Position numbers and translations under genes: made by a program. Of a stretch of DNA of 36,522 bases, positions 21,610 to 29,272 are shown in pieces (position 1 is the first letter of the stretch; the number at the start of each line of letters is the position of its first letter). This DNA is from Tannerellaceae bacterium. Its GTDB lineage: Bacteria > Bacteroidota > Bacteroidia > Bacteroidales > Tannerellaceae. The stretch is taken from NCBI GenBank assembly GCA_031266215.1, contig JAISBL010000099.1:1-36522 (forward strand), given 5' to 3'. A model generated the notes under the pieces. It made no database searches, was not told the origin of the DNA, and saw only the letters and a list, made by a program, of their open reading frames with translations.

Positions 21610-23376
21610 TTATAAAGGTTGAGCGTCATAGAGCAAGCGTGCCTGAATGTCTGTATTATGTTTTATATTGTTCAATGCTTTCAGATATTTATATTCTTCT
21701 CCGATAAAACTCTTTATCAGTGATATTTTCAGGTCTTCAAGCTGTTTGGCAAAAAATCCCTGCAGCAGGTCCCTGTCATCTGATATGTGCCTGATCCGGT
21801 ATTCGTCCAGTCCGGCCAGTCCGGCTGCGGCTGCGACGGCGTCATCAAGTCCTCCGAGAGCGTCTACCAGTCCTCTTTCAAGCGCCTGCTCGCCTGTCCA
21901 TACACGTCCCTGCGCGATTTCGTTTATCTCTTCTTTTGTCTTCCCCCGGCCATCGGCGCAGCGGGTCAGGAACAAATCATAGATATGCTCCGTATAAGCC
22001 TGCATAATCCTTTTCTCGTCATCCCGTGGCTGGCGCGAAAGATCAAACATATCCCCGTAGGTGTTTGTTTTGACCACATCGGTAGTAATATCCAGTTTCC
22101 TGTATAAGCCGGCGGCATTGGGTATAACGCTGAATACGCCGATAGAGCCGGTGATTGTATTGTGTTCGGCGATAATTTTGCTGGCGGCGCATGAGATATA
22201 GTATCCTCCGGAGGCAGCCACGTCGCTCATGGAGACTACGACAGGCTTCACTTTCTTAAGCTCCGTCACTTCTTTCCATATCTGTTCCGATATATAAGCG
22301 CTTCCTCCCGGCGAGTTAACGCGTAACACTACGGCTTTTACATTCTCGTCCCTGCGCAGTCCGGCAAGCTCTTCGGCCATCTTTTCCGTAATCAGTTTGC
22401 TCCCGTATATATCCGCAGCCGCTTCGTTCATTATCTCGCCTTCGGCGTACAGGACGGCTATCTGGTCGGAGGCGGCCTGAAGTGGTTCTTTCACGTTCTT
22501 CATTTTGCTCAGTCCGGTTGTTTTCAGTTTATCCCCGGTTTGTCCGGCAAGCTCTTTCACATATTCTTCGGCATCAGCCTTATATTTCAGTTCGTCTATG
22601 AATCCGAGTTCAACTGTTTTTTCTGCGGAAGACAGCATATAGCCCTGGTCGGCAAAGTTATTTATATCTTTTGGTGTGAGGTTACGGCTTCCGGCCATGC
22701 CGTCTGTAATGTTGCGCCATATCCCCTGCTGGTAGGATGTGATCTGTTCCCTGTTCTCGTCGCTCAGCCTGTCGAGCATGTACCGCTCAACGGCGCCTTT
22801 GTAGGTTCCTACCTTAAATACCTCAAACTCAACGCCGAGTTTATTATATATCCCTTTGTAGAAAGTGGTTTCGCTGACAAGTCCGTGAATGTCCAGAGCG
22901 CCGAGGGGGTTCAAAAACATTTTGTCGGCTACCGAGCACAGGTAATAGCAGCCCTGTGCATAAGAATCTCCGTAAGCTACGATAAATTTGCCGCTTGCCT
23001 TAAAGTCCGTCAGCTCCCGGCGGATCATCTCAATGCCGGTCGTCCCGGCAGACAATGCGCCGGCCTGCAGATAGATGCCTTTTACGTTGTCATTGTTTTT
23101 TGCTATCCGTATTGATTTGATTATGTCTTTAATGGAAAGGGACTGTACCGCTTCGCCAAAAGACAGGAAGCTGAACGGATTTTCCGTTGCTGTTTCCTGC
23201 AAATTCCCGCTTAAAGACAGCTTAAATACTGTATTTGATTTAGGTACATATTCCGGCGAATGCCCGAAAGACACCGCCATTCCCATAATGGTGAAAATAG
23301 CTATTATAATAACTAATCCTATTGCCAGCAATCCTCCCAGTGCAGAGGCAAACATTGTTTTAAAAAACTGTTTCAT
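21610..23376 (-). CDS. sppA: Signal peptide peptidase SppA, long (67K) form
   Basis: 588 residues with one N-terminal transmembrane helix (about 13-33). The long form has a tandem ClpP-like repeat: the first carries the general-base Lys193 (GTYKGAVERY), the second the nucleophile Ser389 (DVAASGGYYIS), with SPGGSAYISEQIW before it. It degrades released signal peptides in the membrane. First gene of the operon with lpxK and thiL; a consensus promoter lies 37 bp upstream. Confidence 0.95.
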   Translation of the reverse strand: MKQFFKTMFASALGGLLAIGLVIIIAIFTIMGMAVSFGHSPEYVPKSNTVFKLSLSGNLQETATENPFSFLSFGEAVQSLSIKDIIKSIRIAKNNDNVKGIYLQAGALSAGTTGIEMIRRELTDFKASGKFIVAYGDSYAQGCYYLCSVADKMFLNPLGALDIHGLVSETTFYKGIYNKLGVEFEVFKVGTYKGAVERYMLDRLSDENREQITSYQQGIWRNITDGMAGSRNLTPKDINNFADQGYMLSSAEKTVELGFIDELKYKADAEEYVKELAGQTGDKLKTTGLSKMKNVKEPLQAASDQIAVLYAEGEIMNEAAADIYGSKLITEKMAEELAGLRRDENVKAVVLRVNSPGGSAYISEQIWKEVTELKKVKPVVVSMSDVAASGGYYISCAASKIIAEHNTITGSIGVFSVIPNAAGLYRKLDITTDVVKTNTYGDMFDLSRQPRDDEKRIMQAYTEHIYDLFLTRCADGRGKTKEEINEIAQGRVWTGEQALERGLVDALGGLDDAVAAAAGLAGLDEYRIRHISDDRDLLQGFFAKQLEDLKISLIKSFIGEEYKYLKALNNIKHNTDIQARLLYDAQPL

Positions 23377-23412
23377 ATTCTGTAATTGTTTAAGGAAGTG
23401 TTTTTACCAGCG

Positions 23413-23442
23413 CAAACGTACATAAAAATCATGATTTACAAA
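23413..23442 (-). promoter_or_regulatory. Promoter of the sppA-lpxK-thiL operon
   Basis: Minus strand TTTG (23442-23439), 18 bp, TACGTTTG (23420-23413), 37 bp before the sppA ATG. Confidence 0.65.
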
Positions 23443-23611
23443 CACGCCGGATAAAAATAAGGGCTCATCTTCCGGGTGTATGGTTTTGTCGTATAATGCA
23501 GGGGTTTTTCAACCCGAAGGGCCTTATTGTCTGTCTGTCTTTAAGCTCTGCTTACGTTATGTACAAATATGCCTGCATTTTGCATAATCATATTTGCAGT
23601 TCTCAAAAGAA

Positions 23612-23876
23612 ATACTTACGAATAGCCAAAGCTTACATACGAATCATCAAAACGTACTTACGAATCTCCAAAACGTACCTACGAATCATTGAAACGTACT
23701 TACGAATCGCCGGAACGTACTTACGAATTGCTAAAACGTACTTACGAATTGATGAAACGTACCTACGAATCGATGAAACGTACTTACGAATCATCAAAAC
23801 GTACCTACGAATTGCTGAAACGTATTAACGAATCATTGAAACGTACTTACGAATCGTCGAAACGTACTTACGTTTT
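23612..23876. repeat. 21-bp tandem array, 12 full units plus a partial
   Basis: The ACGAAT core recurs at 23618 and every 21 bp through 23849, with a degenerate unit at 23870. The consensus unit is ACGTACTTACGAATCATTGA plus one base. Each full central unit contains CGTACTTACG, a dyad (CGTA-CT-TACG). Variation lies mainly in the five bases after ACGAAT. A period of 21 bp is two turns of B-DNA, so the dyads face the same side. Confidence 0.85.
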
Positions 23877-24316
23877 AGTGATCCGTAAATAAGATATTTA
23901 CCTTCAGAGGTATGTTTATTGTATAGTTTATTTATATCCGCCTCAGTTTTTTTGCTTTATAATCTATTTATTTAACCTTTAAGATACAGTATATTACGGA
24001 CAAAGCAGCAACACCTGAAAAACCGGACTGAGGAGTTCCTGTCTTTTGCAAAATCAATCAATAACCACCGGACACCTGCCTGTATGCGGCTCCTGTTGGC
24101 ACCAAATATTAAATATGCTTAAATTCAGGGAGAAAAATTATAAGGATTTACCCAATCCTTTTTTTATGATGAAATTTGCGACCGTAGTTTAAACTAATCT
24201 TTTAGAAATAAGATACTGTTATGAAACGAGCATGTAAAAAACTATTTACGCCCAGGGCGATTAATAAAACGCACTGCGGGTTCCATACATGCATTAAATT
24301 AAAATATTTTATTAGT

Positions 24317-25495
24317 ATGAAATCATTTGATAAATTATGCCTGCTGGCTATGTTTTGTATAATCACAGGTTGTGGGCCGCAAAAGGCAAACGAAGGTGAA
24401 AACGCGACTATCCTTTCTGTTGTTCCGGAGTCAATGAAAAATGAGGTGAAGATATCGGAAGCTTTTTCTTCTGCAAAATATATAAGCCTCGAGACCAGTC
24501 AGGAATTATTACTTGACAATATTCAAAAGATAGACCATAAAGATCGTTTTATCTATGTCTCCGACAGGTTTGCAGTATATAAGTTTGATGAAGATGGAAG
24601 TCTTTTGTCGAAAATAAAAAAAGTCGGACCAGGGCCGGACGAATATTTAAGCGTATCCGATTTTGAAGTGAGCGAGGATGGGTCGGTCTGGATTTTAAGC
24701 CGTAGTAATCAGACCCTTTATAACTATACATGGGAAGGCGAAATGACAGGTAATATCAAACTGAATTGTTGGGCGGCTAAAATGCTCCTGGTTTCACCTG
24801 AAGAAATGTGGTTGTATATAGGGAATGAGATGAATGAAAATAACCAGCACCAGTTGAAAATGATTAACCCTCAGACGGGTAGTTTGATTAGTAGTCAGTT
24901 AGAGATTGATGAAAAGCAAGCGAAATATCTTCATATAAATTCGGAAAACCATTTTAGCAGAGGCCTGAATAGCAGGGATATGTATTTTTTTAAAGTATTT
25001 GATGACAACGTATACAGACTATCTCAGGACAGTACGGTCCCGGCGCTGACGGTAAATATCAATAACAAGAACATTCCGCCATCTTTTTTTGAGAACGAGT
25101 ATGAAGACGTTATGGATTTCTTTCAATCCTTATTTAATGAAGGAAATTATGCTTATGGGACAACTGCGTTTACTGAGTACAAAAATATGTATCTGTATTC
25201 CTACTTCTATGACCGGGAAAAACGTCTGTCTTTTATTTCCAAAGAGAAAAAGGAATCTGTAACTGACTTCAAGACAATTATCGAAGACGCAAACCTCTTT
25301 GGGTATCCTGTTTACTTAACAGAACTGAGCTTGTTTTTTCAAAAAAACAATGAGATAATCATTCCCCTTACGCCATCAGATATTCTGCAATATGCAGAAA
25401 CGAACCTCAGTCCGGAAGATTTAAACAAAGTAAAACAGGTAATCAGATATACTTCAGATGATCAGAACCCGGTTTTGCTATTACTGTATATATAA
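24317..25495 (+). CDS. 6-bladed beta-propeller lipoprotein
   Basis: 392 residues from the ATG at 24317. The frame runs upstream to 24221, but only this start gives a signal peptide: LCLLAMFCIITGC, lipobox Cys. The body repeats the PF17170-like pattern of Bacteroidota surface lipoproteins (YISLETSQELLLDNIQKI, then FIYVSDRFAVYKFDEDGSLL, KVGPGPDEY, and DFEVSEDGSVWIL), i.e. NHL/propeller blades. Such proteins are exported and their ligands are generally unknown. No operon partner is close: a ~90 bp gap separates it from the convergent comF gene. Confidence 0.88.
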   Translation: MKSFDKLCLLAMFCIITGCGPQKANEGENATILSVVPESMKNEVKISEAFSSAKYISLETSQELLLDNIQKIDHKDRFIYVSDRFAVYKFDEDGSLLSKIKKVGPGPDEYLSVSDFEVSEDGSVWILSRSNQTLYNYTWEGEMTGNIKLNCWAAKMLLVSPEEMWLYIGNEMNENNQHQLKMINPQTGSLISSQLEIDEKQAKYLHINSENHFSRGLNSRDMYFFKVFDDNVYRLSQDSTVPALTVNINNKNIPPSFFENEYEDVMDFFQSLFNEGNYAYGTTAFTEYKNMYLYSYFYDREKRLSFISKEKKESVTDFKTIIEDANLFGYPVYLTELSLFFQKNNEIIIPLTPSDILQYAETNLSPEDLNKVKQVIRYTSDDQNPVLLLLYI

Positions 25496-25589
25496 AAGAT
25501 GAAGTACGGGCCGGATAGTAACTCTCCTGTATGGAATAAACGCCGGAATATACATGGAGCTAATGCCTGCGCCGATGTGGAGCATGCTT

Positions 25590-26300
25590 TTACGTCGCAT
25601 TATACCCGGCGGCGGCTAAGGCGAGGATGGTGATGCGGATGCCGGGTGCGGAGGAGAGCGCCCGGGCGCAGGCCGTAAGGGTGGCGCCGGAGGTTATGAC
25701 GTCGTCCACCAGCAGGACGCGGCTCCCGGACGGCAGGATCCGAGTATCGGGAAACTCGAATGCCTTCTGCATATTCAGCCGGCGTTCGCTACTGTTTTTA
25801 TCCGTTTGCGTCCGCGTAGCCGTGCAGCGTACGAGAGCCGTTGTATATATGGGAAGATTAAGCGCCGAGGCGATGCCGCGACTTATAAGTTCAGACTGGT
25901 TATAACCTCTTTCACGCCTTTTCGCCGTATGGAGCGGAACGGGTATGATCAGGTCTGCAACCCGTCCGTCAGGCGCCTCCGTCCGCTTTTGCAGCGCCAG
26001 GGCCGCCTGTCGCCCAAGCTGGCAGGCAAGCTCCGTGTTACCGCGATACTTTAAGGAAAAGATCAGCTTCTGCACGTCGCCGCCTTTCTCGTAGCGAAGG
26101 AAAGCCGCCACATTCACGATATTCTTCTGTCCGGCGAAGAGCACAGCCGCCGGATGGTTGTGCCGGAGGGTGAGGGAATTTATATAGGGAAGTTCCGAAA
26201 GGCACTCAAGACAAATCTGCCCTTCCTTTTCTATCAGCAGGCTTTTGCACAGGATGCAGAGCCGCGGGAAAAAGAGGTCAGACAACTCATTCAGTATCAT
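25590..26300 (-). CDS. ComF family phosphoribosyltransferase-like protein
   Basis: 237 residues from ATG 26300 (MILNELSDLF); a second Met is one codon upstream. The N-terminal zinc ribbon is CILC and CLEC (Cys15, 18, 30, 33). The C-terminal PRTase motif is RVLLVDDVITSGAT, preceded by RERGYNQSELI. ComF homologues take part in DNA uptake or are linked to it; in Bacteroidota the role is less clear. It overlaps the recX end by about 14 bp and forms a prmC-recX-comF operon. Confidence 0.92.
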   Translation of the reverse strand: MILNELSDLFFPRLCILCKSLLIEKEGQICLECLSELPYINSLTLRHNHPAAVLFAGQKNIVNVAAFLRYEKGGDVQKLIFSLKYRGNTELACQLGRQAALALQKRTEAPDGRVADLIIPVPLHTAKRRERGYNQSELISRGIASALNLPIYTTALVRCTATRTQTDKNSSERRLNMQKAFEFPDTRILPSGSRVLLVDDVITSGATLTACARALSSAPGIRITILALAAAGYNAT

Positions 26301-26784
26301 CATACCAGTCACGGTCGACTGCCTGAAACAGCCGGTGCAGGCAGTACACTGTTTCGCGGTGTTCAAACCCGCGGCCGGCGGCAAAGCGCATAAGCTTTGT
26401 GAATACATCCCTGTCGTCTTTCCCCTTCGTGGTCCTTTTCTTTTTCTCAAGCACCGAAAGGAGCATCGACAGGTAGTCGGTACTGTCTATCCCTGCAATG
26501 GCGTCGCGGCAGACATCGTCGGGGATATTCTTCCTTCGCAGCTCGCAGGCTATTTTGATGCGTCCCCAATGGTTAAAGTACACCTTGTCGTTGACAAAGC
26601 TGCCGGCAAACCGCGCCTCGTCTATAAACCCCTCTCTCATCAGCGTTGCAAGTATGCGATCTGCCGCCGGGGCGGCCAGGCCGGCGGCATCCAGCTTTTT
26701 ACGTACATCGGAGGCGCACCTCTCGGCCCCCGAACAATAAGCGGCCATACGGCCGAGCGCTTCTTTTTCATTCATTGGATTCAT
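26287..26784 (-). CDS. recX: RecX family regulatory protein
   Basis: 165 residues, built of helical three-helix repeats: ALGRMAAYCSGAERCASDVRKKL, LMREGFIDEARFAGSFVNDK and HWGRIKIACELRRKNI, the pattern of RecX, which caps RecA filaments. Overlaps prmC by 4 bp at its start and comF at its end, so it is translationally coupled in one operon. No recA is in the window. Confidence 0.92.
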   Translation of the reverse strand: MNPMNEKEALGRMAAYCSGAERCASDVRKKLDAAGLAAPAADRILATLMREGFIDEARFAGSFVNDKVYFNHWGRIKIACELRRKNIPDDVCRDAIAGIDSTDYLSMLLSVLEKKKRTTKGKDDRDVFTKLMRFAAGRGFEHRETVYCLHRLFQAVDRDWYDDTE

Positions 26785-27644
26785 ATCATCGCCTTTATTA
26801 TCCTGTCTTTCCCTGACAGGTCTTGTATGATTTTGATTTTAGCGTATCCATGTGCCGCCAGTGCGGCGGCCGTTTCTTTTGCGAGCAGGGAGTTAACTTC
26901 AAGGTACAGCGTCCCGCCCTCCCTCAGCTTAGCGGCCGAGAGGGAAGCTATTGCGTGGTAAAAAGTCAGGGGATCGCTGTCGGGCACGAACAGGGCCTGC
27001 GGCGGCTCGTAAAGCAGAACGTTCCTTTCCATATCCGCCTTCTCAGACTCCATCACATATGGGGGATTGCTCACGATGATGTCAAACGTCCCCTCAATAT
27101 CACTTACGGCACGGGCGGGCGAGAGGATGTCTGTCCTGACGAACGACACCACGGCGTTGTTCATCACGGCGTTCTCGCCGGCCAGGCTCAGGACGTCATC
27201 ATACAAGTCCGCCGCCACCACCTCAGACCCCGGCAGGTTCAGGGCCAGAGCCACGGCAATACACCCGCTCCCGGTGCCAATATCCAGCACCCTTGCCGGC
27301 TCCCGGCCGGAGGAATGATCTCCGGCGATAAGCGCCACCAGTTCCTCTGTCTCCGGCCGTGGGATCAATACCCTCCGGTCAACCATGAAAGGCAGTCCGT
27401 AAAAAGACGTCCGCCCCAGTACGTACTGCACGGGTTCCCACTGGCGGAGGCGCTCTACCGCGCGTCCGACGGCTTGTTTTTCAATAACGGATAATTCTTT
27501 ACCTTTGGCACCCATCAGAAGCTGGTAGGGCCGCAGACCACATACGCCTTCCATTATCATGCGGACGAAGCACTGTGTTTCGGTCTCAGTATACATCCCT
27601 TCCAGCGATTTTTTTATGAAGCCAATAGTTTCAGTCATACCCAT
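26781..27644 (-). CDS. prmC: Peptide chain release factor N5-glutamine methyltransferase
   Basis: 287 residues. NPPY (193-196) is the catalytic glutamine-binding motif, DIGTGSG (121-127) binds SAM, and RPETE (96-100) is the family signature. It methylates the GGQ glutamine of release factors. The N-terminal helical domain (residues 1-85) is typical. First gene of the leftward operon; its promoter overlaps the beginning of ribD. Confidence 0.96.
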   Translation of the reverse strand: MGMTETIGFIKKSLEGMYTETETQCFVRMIMEGVCGLRPYQLLMGAKGKELSVIEKQAVGRAVERLRQWEPVQYVLGRTSFYGLPFMVDRRVLIPRPETEELVALIAGDHSSGREPARVLDIGTGSGCIAVALALNLPGSEVVAADLYDDVLSLAGENAVMNNAVVSFVRTDILSPARAVSDIEGTFDIIVSNPPYVMESEKADMERNVLLYEPPQALFVPDSDPLTFYHAIASLSAAKLREGGTLYLEVNSLLAKETAAALAAHGYAKIKIIQDLSGKDRIIKAMI

Positions 27645-27659
27645 TGATTAGTTAGAGCG

Positions 27660-27667
27660 CAAAGATA
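27660..27667 (-). promoter_or_regulatory. -7 box of the prmC operon
   Basis: TATCTTTG on the minus strand, 15 bp before the prmC ATG. Any -33 element would lie inside the ribD start (27678 onward), so the divergent promoters are crowded into about 30 bp. Confidence 0.6.
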
Positions 27668-27677
27668 ACAAAAGCAT

Positions 27678-28715
27678 ATGGAGACAGAAGAAGAAAAATA
27701 CATGGCGCGCTGCATTTTCCTGGCCCGTCACGGAGCCGGCAGGGCAGACCCCAATCCTATGGTAGGGGCGGTAGTTGCATACCGTGGAAGCATCGCAGGC
27801 GAAGGATACCACCGCAGGTACGGACAGGCCCACGCCGAGGTAAACGCCATCGCGTCGGTGAAAGACCGGTCTGCGCTGCGCCACGCCACGCTGTATGTCA
27901 ACCTCGAACCATGCAACCACCACGGCAAAACACCGCCATGCACAGACCTTATCATAAAAGAAGGCATACCGCGCGTGGTCATAGCCTGTTCAGACCCTTA
28001 CCCGGACGTATCGGGCCGGGGCATCAGCCGCCTGCGCGAGGCGGGCGTGGAAGTGATAACCGGCGTGATGGAAAGGGAAGCCCGCGAACTGAACAGGGTC
28101 TTCATCACAAGCCACACCCGGAAACGTCCATACATATACCTGAAGTGGGCGCAGAGCGCCGACGGCTTTATAGACCGGGTGCGGACAGACGCCTCGCTCC
28201 CTCCCGTCATCTTTTCTTCCCCCGCAACACTCCAACAGGTGCACAAGAAACGCTCCGAGGCGATGGCTGTCATGGCAGGCACCCGCACCGCCCTGCTCGA
28301 TAACCCCCGGCTGACCGTGAGGCTGTGGAGCGGCCGGTCTCCAACGCGCGTCGTACTGGACAGGAACCTTCGCATACCTCAGAGCAGCCGCCTGTTTGAC
28401 GGCGAGGCTCCGACGCTGGTCTTTTCGGCCCTTGAACGTACCGGGGCCGGCGGGGTGGAGTATATAACTATCGACTTTGAAGCCGATGTGCTCCGGCAGG
28501 TGCTGGCGCACCTGTACGCCCGCCGGCTGACTTCGCTGCTGGTAGAGGGCGGGACCATGCTGCTGGACAGCTTCCTGAGAGCAGGCCTGTGGGACGAGAT
28601 ACAGGTGGAGACCTCCTCACTCGTACTGGGTGAAGGTGTAAAAGCCCCTTACGTGGAAACCCGCACCGCCACTCCGTCACTTAAGACATACCGCTATGGA
28701 GAAGATGCAGTATAA
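27678..28715 (+). CDS. ribD: Riboflavin biosynthesis bifunctional deaminase/reductase
   Basis: 345 residues. N-terminal deaminase: HAEVNAI (52-58) with zinc His52 and Glu54, and PCNHHGKTPPC (78-88) with Cys79 and Cys88. C-terminal reductase: KWAQSADGFIDR, MAGTRTALLDNPRLTVR and LLVEGGTMLLDSFL. It makes 5-amino-6-ribitylaminouracil phosphate from the GTP-derived pyrimidine. It overlaps the next gene by 20 bp. The coding DNA is GC-rich, like its right-hand neighbours. Confidence 0.96.
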   Translation: METEEEKYMARCIFLARHGAGRADPNPMVGAVVAYRGSIAGEGYHRRYGQAHAEVNAIASVKDRSALRHATLYVNLEPCNHHGKTPPCTDLIIKEGIPRVVIACSDPYPDVSGRGISRLREAGVEVITGVMEREARELNRVFITSHTRKRPYIYLKWAQSADGFIDRVRTDASLPPVIFSSPATLQQVHKKRSEAMAVMAGTRTALLDNPRLTVRLWSGRSPTRVVLDRNLRIPQSSRLFDGEAPTLVFSALERTGAGGVEYITIDFEADVLRQVLAHLYARRLTSLLVEGGTMLLDSFLRAGLWDEIQVETSSLVLGEGVKAPYVETRTATPSLKTYRYGEDAV

Positions 28716-29256
28716 CGGGTTGCGGACAAATACCTTCAGCCTGCACATCTTCCGCACCGAAAGGACCAACTTCTACATGACGCTGGCCGACGGCGTACTG
28801 CACATAGCCTGTCCGCAGCGTACGGACTTTGAAGACCTCCGCGTAAGAAAACTCATCGGGAACATGATTGAAAACGCACTGCGTTACGAGGCAAAGCGCA
28901 TATTGCCCGCCCGTCTGGATAAGCTGGCGCGGGAGCACGGGTTCTCATACGCCAGAGTGCGCATATCCGGCGCCGCAACACGCTGGGGCAGTTGCAACTC
29001 AAAGGGTAACATCAACCTTGCATTCAGGCTCATGTACCTCCCCGACAATCTTATAGACTACGTACTTCTTCACGAACTGTGCCATACCGTGGAGATGAAC
29101 CACGGCAAGCGTTTCTGGGCCCTGATGGGCCGGGTCACCTCCGGCCATGTATCCGCACTGCGTGGAGAACTGAATACTGCGGGGTATTCGCTGAGGCTTT
29201 TTATGAAATCCTTCTGGGATGATGTCTGCCGGGCGCTCGGGAAAGCGCCCGCCTGA
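28696..29256 (+). CDS. YgjP/SprT-like metallopeptidase-domain protein
   Basis: 186 residues from the first ATG; a second Met at 28705 is possible. HELCH (126-130) with Glu127 and a third His136 in NHGKRFW forms the zinc site; RISGAATRWGSCNSKGNI is the typical WGSC segment, so this is a DUF45/YgjP-like protein. A protease activity is predicted but unproven for the family. It overlaps ribD by 20 bp, so the two are read together. Confidence 0.9.
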   Translation: MEKMQYNGLRTNTFSLHIFRTERTNFYMTLADGVLHIACPQRTDFEDLRVRKLIGNMIENALRYEAKRILPARLDKLAREHGFSYARVRISGAATRWGSCNSKGNINLAFRLMYLPDNLIDYVLLHELCHTVEMNHGKRFWALMGRVTSGHVSALRGELNTAGYSLRLFMKSFWDDVCRALGKAPA

Positions 29257-29272
29257 CGTTTGTTGCCGGGAA

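Larger units (their letters stand above)
23377..24316. other. 940-bp intergenic region with a tandem array
   Basis: No gene is supported. From left to right: the sppA promoter (23413-23442), a 21-bp tandem array (23612-23876), and about 440 bp in which I see nothing but AT-rich spacer and no exact promoter box for the next gene. Open frames crossing the array follow from its period being a multiple of three. Confidence 0.65.

Noticed and set aside
23612-23876. CRISPR array
   Set aside because: Units are contiguous with only about five variable bases and no spacers of 25-40 bp; no cas genes in the window.
23496-23892. Open frames encoding KTYLRIA or KRTYESS heptad repeats through the 21-bp array
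   Set aside because: The period is a multiple of three, so two frames stay open automatically; there is no conserved start, no promoter and no signal, and variation is not codon-like.
26245-26961. 238-codon plus-strand frame
   Set aside because: Antisense to comF, recX and prmC, which have family motifs.
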